From: Adiantum capillus-veneris
Taxonomy: Eukaryota; Streptophyta; Polypodiopsida; Polypodiales; Pteridaceae
Direction: 5' to 3'
DNA: 64,000 nucleotides
Assembly: GCA_014529385.2 (NCBI GenBank)
Contig: CM043960.1
Span: 39,407,281-39,471,280, forward strand
Part shown: positions 11,179 through 21,596 of the stretch, piece after piece
Position numbering within the stretch: position 1 is the stretch's first letter
Layout: each line of letters begins with the position of its first letter
The notes under the pieces: model-generated
Seen by the model: the letters and a program-made list of their open reading frames with translations, nothing else
Told to the model about the DNA's origin: nothing
Database searches by the model: none
Made by a program: the position numbers and the translations under genes

Positions 11179-12406
11179 ATGTCAGAATTCCCGTGCATCT
11201 TCAAGCGTCGTAAAGCCATGGAGTCGGAGAATGCTTCTGAAATCAAAAGTTGCCTGTATGAAGATTTCGAAGAGACCAGGAAAGCCTGGAATGGTCAGGC
11301 ACCAGCTCTTGAGGTGCGAATTCCAGTACAGGACCTAATGGATCCGGTAGCACAATATGCCATGAATGTTGTCATTGTGTTTTTCCCTGGCAAAATGCCC
11401 GTTGTGCAGGATGTCGGACAGTGGGTTGATTTTCAGCTCAAACGCTAGGCTGTCCGAGTCGTTTATTTTTGGTGCTCGGGGTTTCTATGAGGTACTGCTG
11501 GCAGATATTGAGACTAGAAACCTCTTGCTGGAGATGTCTCCCCTCTTTTTTGGCACGCAGATGACTCATGTTCTACCTTGGGCACTTACGAAGGACTATC
11601 AAAGTCTTATTCGTCACAAATGTCCTATGTGGGTGGAAATTGTTGATTTTCCCCGCACGTGGAGGCATTTTCTTCCTTTGTTGGCTGCTCAACTTGGCAA
11701 GGTGATTTGCCCTCCGAAATTGGACGCGAACACTAACAGGTTTTGCATTCCGTGGGATACGGATTAACATACCCCGGATGGAATTATGGTGGATTCAGGG
11801 GATCCTTAGGTGGGCAAGCGCCCTTTTAAACTCAAATGGGGCAAATTTGCTAACTCCTGTTTTCGATGCGGTAAATTCGGTCACATGCAATCTAAATGTC
11901 CGGAACCTGTTTTGCAGCCCCCTCTTTTGGGTTGTCCTTCCTCTACCCCTACCCCTATAGGCAAACCTGTTGGTGAAGCTAAATCAAATGGAATCCTTGC
12001 TATGAAGGTGGCTTCTAATGCAGATAAAGGGAAAAACAAAAATCCGCCGTCTGCGGATGTTGGGAATGTAAATGCAGGGAAAGGCAAAAATGTTGCGTCA
12101 ACTGATGCTGGCTCGTGGGTGATACCTAAAAACACAGTGAAAATTCGTACTCCACCTTCCTCTCGTAATTATGTTCCTTTGGTTAACGCCAATAAGAATG
12201 TATCCTTTAAGCTGCTTCCCTGCAATGACAATCGCACGTTGATTGACGCTTGGGAAAAAGCGATGCACTCTTATAAGGATGTACTTTTGGGTGAGGCATC
12301 CACTTCTCAAGCAGTTTCTATGGACAAGCTTCCTGTTTTGACTCAGTGGATGGGTTCTGCCATGGATGCGGTGGATGGAGATGTCCCTATGGGCATCTCG
12401 ACTTGA
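11179..12406 (+). pseudogene. LINE D ORF1, CCHC RNA-binding protein
   Basis: The N-terminal part (11179-11765) resembles the domain usually called DUF4283 in plant LINE ORF1 proteins. The run through FLPLLAAQLGKVICPP fits its end. A CCHC knuckle CFRCGKFGHMQSKC follows at about 11860. The C-terminal half is Lys/Asn/Ser-rich and low in complexity. The protein would coat LINE RNA. A frameshift near 11430 and in-frame stops at about 11766 (TAA) and 11810 (TAG) disrupt it. Start chosen as the first ATG in the domain frame. Confidence 0.75.
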
Positions 12407-12442
12407 TCCTTGAGTTTCTTGCTGTTGTAAATATGGTTTGTA

Positions 12443-15400
12443 ATGCACAGTCGTATTAAATGCATTTCATATAATGTGCGTGCGTTATGTAACCTGGATA
12501 AATGGCGACTGACCTGGCACTATGTACATACATGTAAGGCAGATATTGTGGTTTTGCAAGAACACAACCAGCATGACTTTGCTGGTCAGTGTTCTTATTT
12601 TGTAGGTTATTGGATTGCATATGTTGGTTTGCATGATTACTTAGGTTTATTGATGCTGGTTCGGCATGAGCTTCAGCCAGTTCTCTTGTATAATGATCCG
12701 CATGGCCGCTGGATGGTGATTCAATGCTTGTTGAATGGTCAGGTGTATGAATTTGGAGGCATTTATGCGTATACATCATCTGGACAAAGGGCTGCTCTAT
12801 GGCGAGACATCTCTTCTCGCTCATGGACCTCGAGTGCATTCCTTTGCAGTGATTTTAATAATACCCCTAAGATGGATGATAGTACCACTGGCAATTCACA
12901 TATGTTGTTTGCGGAAAGGCAAGAATGGGATAATCTCTTTGCTGCTACTCAGATGACTGATATATGGCGGCATTTGCATCCAAATGCCTTTGGTTTTACT
13001 TTTCAACATGTTGCCCATTCTTCTTATCGAGCGCGGTTGGATAGATGGTATTTGCTTAATTTGCAACAATATGAGGAATTTATATGTGAGATCAACATTG
13101 ATTACACCTTGCAGTTATCGGATCATTACCTTGTTTTGTTGGATGTGAGTTTTGGGCAGACTCGTTGTGATTAGGCTCTTCCCAGGAAACGTCTACTACT
13201 TGTTAATAATGCTTATCTAACACATGAGGTTTTTCGGGACATGATTTCTGAGGTTATTCCCCCTCTGCTTGTTCATATGCATCTTGATCTTGATGTTGCT
13301 TGGTATCGCTTTGTTATGAGGGTGCAAAGTGTCATTTGTGACTATGGCAAGCATTACATGCAGTGCACTCGAGGGGATGTCAAAGATGCGAAGCATGCTT
13401 GTCAGCGACTGCAAGAGTTGGCTGATTTGCGGCTTCTGTCTAATGCTGAGATGTCGGAGTTATGTGAAGCCTCTGTGTGTATTCAGCGTAATGATAAGCG
13501 AAAGCTTGCTAAATGGTAGACGCGTCCTCGTCGATAGGCTTTCATGGACAAAGGTTGTACTTCGAAGCAATTCTTTAAGCGTTTACATCATTCAAGACTT
13601 TCACAGGCAATTAAGCGGGTTATGCTTTCTCGAGTGTTTGGACTTCTTCAAAGCAAGAACTTGCGGATGCCATGGTTTTGCATTATGGACAGGTGTTTGC
13701 TGCTCCTTCTCAGGCATCGTTGGCTGCTTGCCATGCACGTCAATTGATGCTTTCCTTTGTTACTCCGATCATATCCCCGCAAGATGCATGTGGCCTTGAG
13801 GACCCCTTCTCTGCTTCAGAATTGCACAGTGCGTTGCTTGCTTTGGGCCGCTGGCGGTCTCCCGGCTGGGATGGGCTTACTGTGGAATTTTTCCTCTCCT
13901 TCTGGGAGGCTCTTGAGCATCCACTGCTTTTCATGATTAATGCGGCATGGGAGAAACAAGATTTGTCGTTATCTTGGAAAGAAGGTTTACTTAAATTGCT
14001 GCCTAAGCAAGCACTTTGTGAGCGATTTTCTCATTGGCGCCTGATTACTTTGATGCCGGTGGTTTATAAGATATTGGCTAAGATGTTGGTGCATCGCATT
14101 AAGGACCATCTTTTTGCAGGACTCCATCAGGCTCAATATGGTTTCATTCCACGTCGTTAGATTATGGATAATCTGGCTAATGTTTTGATTGGCAAGGAGT
14201 ACGCTAAGTACACTCAACAAGATGTGTTGGTTATGCAAGTTGACATTGAAAAGGCCTTTGACATTGTACAGTGGGACTTCATTGCCGCCACGATGACGTG
14301 CTTAGGGTTTGGTCCTAAATTCGCCAATGTGGTTCATTTTTTGTATGCATGTAGCACGTCTTCAGGGATTTTGGAAGGTGAATTAACTGAATCTTGGCCT
14401 CTTGGTTGTTCGGTCAGGCAGGGCTGCCCCCTTAGTGCTTTGTTGTATGCTATTGCTACTCACCCGCTGTTAACTTATCCTGATCACTTGACTTCTGCTC
14501 AGCGTCTTCATGGTCTGCGGTTACCTTCGGGTCATACTTTCGTTGGCCAGGCTTACGCTGATGATTCGTTGCTTATGCCCCGTAATCAGCAGGCGGATGT
14601 CCAGGTGATTATGGAAGCATTGGAACTTTTTGGCATTGCGGCTGGGCTTAGAGTCAACTTTTGTAAATCGAAGCTTCTACCTCTCCGTTCTTGTGATTGG
14701 CATACTCTGTTGTGGCGAGGTGAGATTGTGTCTTCAAATGTCATCACTAGGCATTTGGATTATCCAATTGGATGGAATGTTACTCATTTTTTCAGAAAGT
14801 CAATTGGGTCATGCAACGCTTGAATGTCAAACTGCATTACTGGAAGCTATCTACTTGGCCTTTGCATGTTCGTCTGCGAATTGTTCAGAGTATCCTGTTG
14901 GCATATGTTCAATTCTTTTTGCCACTGATGCATTGGCCTCGCCGATGTCTTGATTCTCTTATGTCAAACATTATGTCCCATTTCTGGCGGACTCATGCTC
15001 TGAAAAAAGGATTACGCTTGATGTCGATGGAGAAGCTTTGCACTCCTAAACTTCTCGGTGGACTTAATATCTTGGATTTGCGCAGGCATGTGCTTGCGAG
15101 GAAAGCTATGTTGTTGCCTACTCTTGTGCAACAAATTCAGCCTTGGACTTTGATGTTTTGCATTCCTCGGTCAGCACGTTGTTACTTCTGCTTTTGGCCA
15201 TTGGCAACCCTCTCTCTGGTAGGTGGTTTTTGGCAAGATGGAAGGGCACATTCTTGGATGTCCTCTTGCTTCCACTTTAGTATCTGCCTGGAAAGAGGTT
15301 ATGATGCATTTATCGTGGAATCCTTGGTAGGAAGGTGATTCGATCCGTTTGGAAAGTCTCCATTGGAGCTGGGCATTCTCTCTTACTTTGGTCGACCGCT

Positions 15401-16250
15401 CACCTCGTCAGGCTTACTTTCTCTCTAGTCGTGGCATTCGTGTGGTTGAGGATGTGGTCGATGAGGCTAGATATATTTTTGAGTTTCCCTTTGCAGCTTG
15501 CCGTTTTGGGTTGGGCATGCATTACCGTCAGTTTTGGAGAGAGCTTCAAAGCATTCTGCTCCACTTTTTGCCTATTTCACCTTTACCTGATGGTGATCGC
15601 ATGTTTGATTTGGCCCTTCGGGAAACGCCTTTTTGAGATATTTCTGCAGGTCGAATTTATGCTCTTCTTCTACCACAATCATGGCTTGATGGTCATTGTA
15701 ATGCCCTTTGGCGTATGCACAAATCTTATATCTGGTGGAGGAGGCTCCTCTCTGCCTTGTGGACAAGCCATTTGCCTTTGAAAGAGCGCATGTTTCTTTG
15801 GCGCTGCTTGCTTTGAGTGCTTCCTGTTGGCACTTTTCTTCGGGCGCGTCATATTCGTCCTTCTTCTTGCGTTCGTTGCTTAATTGTAGAAGAGGATATT
15901 TGTCACTTGTTGTGGGATTGCTGCGTTACTAGAGACTTCCTTCGCCATGTATCGGCCGGTATGTGGCTCCGTTTTCCTGGTGTTGTCTTTCACAAAAGAT
16001 TATGGGCATTTGGCATTTTCTCCCCGTCACTACAACGTTTTGCGGTCTTCTTTATGTGGGTCAGATACTGGGCTTACTGGACCTTGTGGAGTCAGCGTAA
16101 TGCTTACATGTTCCATCGTACTCATGCGGACCCATTCCCTCTCTTCAGGATTTCTCTTAGGCAATTGTTACAATTTGCTTTGGAAGTTGGTGATATCACC
16201 TTAGGCAATTGTTACAATTTGCTTTGGAAGTTGGTGATATCACCTTAGAG
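12443..16250 (+). pseudogene. LINE D ORF2: endonuclease, reverse transcriptase, zinc motif
   Basis: The endonuclease (12443-13174) shows ISYNVRAL, LQEHNQ, a degenerate SDFNNTP in place of GDFN, and a C-terminal SDHYLV. RT spans about 13800-14700 and has DIEKAFDIVQWD, RQGCPLSALLY and the catalytic YADDSLL. A zf-RVT motif, C-x2-C-x8-H-x4-C, lies near 15870-15920 and is followed by Trp-rich sequence. Stops at 13172-13174 and 13517-13519, an in-frame TAG at 14158-14160, and frame changes near 13740, 14800 and 15340 inactivate it. The YADD residues survive. Confidence 0.85.
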
Positions 16251-16480
16251 ATGCATCAGCTTTCATATGAATGTTTTTAGCTACTCTCTACAGCTGAGTA
16301 GCTCTGTGCTTTTCCCCTTGTGTATGATCCTGTGATTTCTCTTAGGCAATTGTTACAATTTGCTTTGGAAGTTGGTGATATCACCTTAGAGATGCATCAG
16401 CTTTCATATGAATGTTTTTAGCTACTCTCTACAGCTGAGTAGCTCTGTGCTTTTCCCCTTGTGTATGATCTTTGCAGTGG
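16155..16480 (+). repeat. nested tandem duplications in the LINE D 3' UTR
   Basis: A unit of about 42 bp beginning TTAGGCAATTGTTACAATTT is directly repeated (16160-16245). That unit plus a further 100 bases, through CTTGTGTATGATC, is then repeated again (to about 16470), nearly without change. Confidence 0.9.
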
Positions 16481-16535
16481 GTTTTCCTCGCTTTGAGGTT
16501 TCCCACTAGTAAATTAATCAATCGATTTACAAAAA

Positions 16536-16537
<2 letters not shown>

Positions 16538-16578
<41 letters not shown>
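16538..16578. repeat. (GT)n microsatellite at the LINE D 3' boundary
   Basis: A run of about 20 GT units directly follows the A7 end of the LINE. LTR sequence (CTAGGCCCCATCAGACGGG) resumes within 15 bases of it. Confidence 0.95.
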
Positions 16579-16580
<2 letters not shown>

Positions 16581-16726
16581 CTGCTTTACTCTAGGCCCCA
16601 TCAGACGGGAACCTTAAGTTGGTTGAAACTTCTTTTGCTACATCTCCTTAGGGTTTGTGCCCCTCGGTCGGGATCTACAGGTTCGCTTCGTTCTTCAATG
16701 GCTTGACATGTCAGCAGTTTGTGACA

Positions 16727-17439
16727 AGTGCAGTTGTCTGGCTAGCATATGGACATGCTCAGTTTGCCCTAGGTGTGGTCTTCTAGACTCAGTGGGACTG
16801 TCTCTAGGATTGCCCTCAAGCCGAGCAGATTTGGCATAGGATAGTGCGAGTGATGACCTCTCTCTTGCCAAAGATGGGGAGGAATCGCATGGTCAGCATT
16901 TTGAGGCCAGCCCTTGGATATGAGACAAAGGAAGGATTCGGCTTCTGGCAGGTGGACCTCAGTATTGCCCCATGCCTAATTTCCTAACAGCAGCAGATGC
17001 TCAGGTTGGCCCTCAAAACACTCCAAAGCAGGGGGCCCACCATACAAACCAATGGCCAAGGCTACTGATCAGCTCCCATCTGCAGTCTCTCTCTTGTGTC
17101 CAGTGTGCTGCTGGGGCCTTTCGTTGCAGTGGGCCAGGGCATCCAGTGGCATTATCCACCACCTGAATTGCTTTTCCCTCTTCTTCTCGGGTGTGTGTGT
17201 GTGTGTGCTAATAAGAAGAGGAAATTGGTATTACCTTTCTATCACCCAAGTGTGGTAGATTGGTTATGCCATTTCCCTCTTGAATAACAGGTCTTGAGTT
17301 CAACTCTTTTCTTTGGATAGATCTTTAAGGTCTCTTGGGATAGTTTCCTATGACGTAAAAATCTCTTTCTCTTCTTTTTTTACTTCTTCCGATTTTGTGA
17401 TCTAGCTGTTGAATATTATTTTGTTCAGTATGGGAGAAT
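16727..17439. other. no gene recognised
   Basis: This is the host side of the second solo LTR. Cys-rich open frames (16657-16839 and 16972-17166) hint at degenerate gag-type knuckles, but none is complete. A short TG run lies at about 17190-17208. Confidence 0.3.
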
Positions 17440-17965
17440 CTCTCCCTTTGCCTGTTCTTGTACCATGTACCCTTGTGATAGGGGAGTTGTAGCCCATTGG
17501 ACCGGTCCTGAAAACTAATAGAAGGATCTTTTTCATGCCAAAAAAAAAGGACCACTTCCACATGTGAAGAATGACGATCCTCTAATTCGAGCATCCACTG
17601 ATCAAGCTGTTACTGAGTTCCTTAAATGTTCTTGAAGGACTTCCAACGAATGTAACTTCTGGGTGAACTAATATGGCTCTAGACTCCTAATAAATGTGCA
17701 ATGAGTCTACAGGAGAGTTTCCCCCCTTTGCTGTTCTTGTACCATGTGCCCTCTTGATAGGGGAGTGTCCAGAAAACTTATAGAAGGGTCTTTTTCACAC
17801 ACACACAAAGGACCACTTCCACATGTGAAGAATGGCGATCCTCTAATTTCGAGCATCCATTCATCAGGCTGTTATTGAGCTCCTTACATGTTCTTGAAGG
17901 ACTTCCAACAAATGTAACTTCTGGGTGAACTAATATGGCTGTAGACTCAGAATAAATGTGCAATG
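17440..17965 (+). repeat. tandem duplication of about 270 bp
   Basis: Two adjacent units start at CCTTTGCCTGTTCTTGTACC (about 17447) and at CCCTTTGCTGTTCTTGTACC (about 17723). Both include the block GGACCACTTCCACATGTGAA (about 17549 and 17811) and end near AATAAATGTGCAATGA. They differ by scattered substitutions and small indels. No coding frame is conserved between them. Confidence 0.85.
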
Positions 17966-18119
17966 AATAGTAACCGTATCTGTATTTGTCATGTGGGGCT
18001 CCACCTACTCAATACGATAGCCTCCTACGACCTCTGTTAACCATGCTTTGGCCTATTTGCCAGTTCGGTTCTGAACATAAATTGTCGTGTTAGTAATCTG
18101 AAAAAAGCATTTGTGTACA

Positions 18120-18142
18120 CCCCCCCCCCCCCCCCCCCCCCC
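18120..18142. repeat. poly-C tract of 23 bases
   Basis: An uninterrupted C run is followed by ACCCC and ACCCCC blocks. The minus strand is a G run able to form quadruplexes. The proline-rich open frame across it is not a gene. Confidence 0.95.
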
Positions 18143-18281
18143 ACCCCAAAACCCCCTTCTCCTCCCAAAGAGAGAAAAATCAAATAGAAAGTTCAGGATT
18201 TTGTGGACAATTGGATTCTCAAGTTTGGCACACAAAGAGGATGCAATGATGAGGAATGATTATGTACTTTGGTTTGTGCAG

Positions 18282-20118
18282 CCAGAATCCAAAGCGCTTG
18301 GAAATTGGTAGTTCTTTTGACGTCAACTCAATTTTGAAGCGTTTGGGTAGACCACTGACTAACATGAGAATAAGTGAAAGTGATGATGTAATACAAACAG
18401 AAGAAATACTTCAGGAAGTGCCAAACTTGTTAATTGAGTCTAACAGGAAGTCCAATGAACAAATCAATAGTAAAGCGTCTCCACAAGGGCGTAATGAGCT
18501 GGAACACCATCTTACTCTATCAGATTCTGCACAATGGGTGTCCAGCCGTCTCCCCATGCCAAGCGAACAGCTTTCACCCACAAGGCAGCATGAAACAGTG
18601 CGTCAAGGTGAAGGCCTTGTCATGGACTACGATAAGCAGCAGCCAGATAAGCTACACTTAGCACAATTGATATTTTCTGTAAGTATCATCAAGGCATTGA
18701 ACCTATATTCTAGAATAAACAAAAAAGCATAAGGATGATGTTTCTGTGTAGGAATTTGATGGACAGCATAGGGAAAGACCAGATCTGGTGTCTGAGGAAC
18801 AACCTCCTTCACAGGTCGCCAATTTCTGGGCTCCTTCAAAACTGGTTCGATCAGAGAGTGGTAGGGCAGAACCTTGGGGTGTTGAGCAGGTAGAGGAGCA
18901 GGATAAATCAACTTGCAATCTACAATCTATCCTGCCAGAATGCTCCAAGCTACCTGAGATGGACCCTCTCTCAAGACTAGATAAACCTGAACTTGAACAA
19001 GAGAACTGTGAAGCTGATGAGCAACAGCAGCAGGAGCATCTAACCTTAGAAGCACAACTAAAGCACCTAGTACCCCAGGAACCAATAAAAGAGCTCATTG
19101 AAAAAGACCAACCCTTTGAGCATGTGATGGACGTTGATCAAGAAGATGAGACACACCCTGCCTCTCAGCCGCTGGTAGCTTCTATGCTAGAACAGGGAAG
19201 GACAGTCCTCGCCAGCAACGGGAAAAGTAACAATATAAACCATGATTCTGTACTGGAGAAACACCATGACGAAGGAGGTAAGTTTTAACCTTCTGAAGCC
19301 TGAATGAGAAGGACGTCTGTAATGTGATAACTGACTCAAACAGAATGTTTAGTCAGAGTGTCAGATAGCGCCGTACAGATAGAACAACCCAAAGATACAC
19401 AATCTCTTCAAAAGCTGGAAGGAAATTCAGGCAGGTTAAAAAAACCTGTTGTGCTTTTCTTCTGTTGAGGTCTTAAGCAGTCTACGATATTGTTGTTATT
19501 AGCAGGATCTGAGTTCTGGAACAAAACACTCCTTCATATCCATTATTCTGAACCCTCTTCCAACATAAATGTTCGAAAGGAGGGATTGCCTTCGCATGGT
19601 GCTTACGAAACGAGACCTGAAATGGACATCCCAAATCAACACTCTGTTAGTGGGAAAAAGGGTTCCATATCTGATGGTCGACTGAGATGCTCTTCAGTTC
19701 CTAAAGCAGAGCCCAAACCATGCAAAAAAAAGGCTTTTGTGCCAGCTTCAGCAAATCAATGTCTCTGCAATATGCCTCCTTACGGCTACATGGTCAGCAT
19801 GACTCAGCCGAACTTTATCATTTATAATTTGAACAGTCAGTAAATCTGTCTTTCCTCTTTCTGAACTGTCTTTAGGTCAATTGCAAGGTCTGTGACACAC
19901 ATTTCCATGCTGCTTGTCTCGAAATTGAGCAGACCTTGCCAGGTAATTCTTGCCACGGTAAGACTTTGCTTGGCAATTGTACAGCTCTGTGCTAACGCGC
20001 GACAACTTCAGGTGGTGAAAGCTATACTTGTAAAAGTTGCAAAGATCAGCCCAATCGGAAACGAAGGCAAGTGCAGAGCTCAAAGTGTGGAACAGAAAAT
20101 ACAATAGAGAGATGTTAA
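18282..20118 (+). CDS. PHD-finger protein gene, 3' exons (5' part not found)
   Basis: Spliced host-type gene. Predicted exons are 18282-18678, 18752-19277, 19344-19434, 19506-19792, 19876-19942 and 20012-20118 (TAA at 20116). Introns are 66-83 bp with GT/AG ends. Spliced exons four to six form a C4HC3 PHD finger: CLC, CKVC, H-x2-C, then an aromatic before CKSC. Such fingers usually read histone H3 tails in the nucleus. Upstream exons are hydrophilic, Gln/Glu/Ser-rich and probably disordered. Phases agree at every junction except between exons three and four, where the frame is off by one, so a lesion or a mis-set exon is likely. The 5' exons are missing or lie beyond repeats. Confidence 0.7.
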
Positions 20119-20275
20119 TTTGTAGACTACAGAATTACGCTGCTTATTTTGTTATGTAATTATCTTTCCCTGCCTGAATACTGTTCTTGGCTGTTTCACT
20201 TTCCTCTTCAAATATGGATGAATATTATTAAGTGCCTATACAGGCTATACCTTGTGGATGGACACAAAGAGAACG
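20119..20275 (+). other. probable 3' UTR of the PHD gene
   Basis: AT-rich non-coding sequence runs from the stop codon to the first LINE fragment. No clear poly(A) signal stands out. Confidence 0.4.
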
Positions 20276-20365
20276 AGAAAGAAAGAAAGAAAGATCGATC
20301 TTTTTACACCTATCAGAGGCCGAAGTCGGCCAGCAGCTAGCTGGGATAGCTAGATCACGAGAGAG
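20276..20365 (-). mobile_element. very short LINE 3' ends (family C tail, then family A UTR scrap)
   Basis: GAAAGAAAGAAAGATC with TTTTTACACCTATCAGAGGCCGAAGTCGGCC matches the complement of the 3' end of family C (compare 30623-30665), cut after about 50 bases. About 30 bases beginning CAGCAGCTAGCTGGGATAGC follow and match the family A 3' UTR (compare 29089). A short GAGAGAG then leads to the next LINE. Confidence 0.65.
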
Positions 20366-21544
20366 AAATGAAATGAAATGAAATGTTATATTAACGTCTT
20401 CAAAAGGCCAAAGTGACCTATGAGACCAGAAAGTTACAATGTGGTGGATCTGATACAAAGTCAGAGTAACAAGATGACAAAATGACAAAAATGACAAAAT
20501 AAAATATATGGAATCCTAGACTGCTGGGTGTGGACTATGCAGCTAAAACAGCTAGCTGGGATAGGTAGATCATAGGAGATCCAGCATCGGTCGTTGGCGG
20601 ATCTCATCAATCTCCTCCGTGGTCAGTAGTCTGACCGCGCGTTGTGCATGTCGAGCCAAAGTGACCTAGATCCTCTGATGCAGCCTCTGTCGATGTTGTG
20701 TAGTCCTCCGCAGTCGTGGGCGTGTGGATCTCCCCAGCTCAGTCGCTCGTTCGATCAGTATGCCTCTGGTGTAAAGCGACGAACTTTGCTGTGGTAGTAA
20801 CTCCTCCGGGTGTCCAGTGGCAGCTCTAAAGAAGTCTGTGATCTGTCTCTGAGACTGGCTAATCTTTCCTCTCATCAAGCTCTCTCTGTGTCTGCGAAGC
20901 TCAACCAAAAACAAACCCAGGCATCTCTGATCCTCGTACAGCATGACTCTAGAGAATCGTCCAAAGCCCTCTCTGAAAAAGCAATGGAAGCGACCTCGTA
21001 TCTTGTAGTAGACGGGGCAGTGGCATGTGTAGTGCAACTCTATCTCAGGCTCGATGTCACACAGGGGGCATGTCCTGGCCTCTGCTGGTACTCCGTTGTA
21101 TCTCCCAATCTCGATCCGCACAGCTGGTGTGAAGATGTGCGTATCTGACCAATAGCACATCGCACCCCATGAGACAGGTGAGTGTCCATGTATTTGGGCC
21201 TCATCGCAAAACCATCCTCCGTAAGCTGGAGGAGATGTTCTCTGTAGAAACCATCTTCGTGCCCAGCTCCTGTACTGACTGTATCCATGTCCTCTTGGTG
21301 TCTAGCTGGGTCAAGTCCTGGCGAATCAGCCTGGTGATCTCGGACTGTGTAAGAGTCAGTGAGGGCGCATCCAGTGAGTACTGGAAAGGAGGCAATCTGT
21401 CTATGCTGAACCCATGCGCCTGAAACCATGACGTCATCTCCCCATACCAGCATGTTGTATCTCCCTGCACGGCGAACTGTCGAGAGGACTCAAGTGCAAG
21501 GCGTGCATATCTGTCTCTAGGGAGTTCCCACATGCGGTGCATGA

Positions 21545-21546
<2 letters not shown>
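20366..21546 (-). mobile_element. LINE family A copy, 5'-truncated
   Basis: Reading on the minus strand from 21546, the copy encodes the region after RT, the zf-RVT zinc motif (CPLCDIEPEIELHYTCHC, about 21040-21100) and the basic tail to about 20666. Stops and frameshifts break it. The 3' UTR ends with the family hairpin (complement at 20405-20419), then AACATTTC repeats and GAGAGAG. The 5' cut falls exactly at the (GA)n tract starting at 21547. Confidence 0.85.

Positions 21547-21590
<44 letters not shown>
21547..21590. repeat. (GA)n between two LINE copies
   Basis: Twenty-two GA units with no other sequence between the 5' end of one LINE and the 3' end of the next. Confidence 0.97.

Positions 21591-21596
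<6 letters not shown>

Larger units (their letters stand above)
10700..16537 (+). mobile_element. LINE family D, near full length
   Basis: This is a plant L1-type non-LTR retrotransposon. Its order is a GC-richer 5' UTR (10700-11178), ORF1 with a CCHC knuckle (11179-12406), ORF2 with AP-type endonuclease, RT and C-terminal zinc motif (12443-16250), a duplicated 3' UTR, and a short A7 run (16531-16537) against (GT)n. Both ends abut TG repeats and it lies inside a solo LTR. Many stops and frameshifts show it is dead, although its length is nearly complete. Confidence 0.85.
10021..16726. mobile_element. solo LTR (copy 2), split by LINE family D
   Basis: It begins TGTCACGAGAGACGGGCACC and ends AGCAGTTTGTGACA, matching the ends of the LTR at 3550-4084. 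The flanks are AGTGT (10016-10020) and AGTGC (16727-16731), a 4-of-5 target duplication, so it is best read as another solo LTR. It carries the same TATTTAAAGGCCCTTGG block at about 10275. LTR sequence stops at the GTGTGT position, where copy 1 reads AAGGTGTGTC, and resumes at about 16580, so a LINE has inserted there. A purine run before 10021 leaves a 3' LTR reading possible. Confidence 0.7.

Noticed and set aside
13987-14238. Minus-strand ORF within LINE D
   Set aside because: It is antisense to the RT domain, which shows clear RT motifs on the plus strand.
3550-16726. The two TGTCAC LTRs as a pair bounding one element
   Set aside because: Each has its own short duplication at its own two ends, and the sequence between is a mix of several unrelated relics on both strands.
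18111-18311. Proline-rich ORF over the poly-C run
   Set aside because: It is produced by the homopolymer. The following part is out of frame with the PHD exons.
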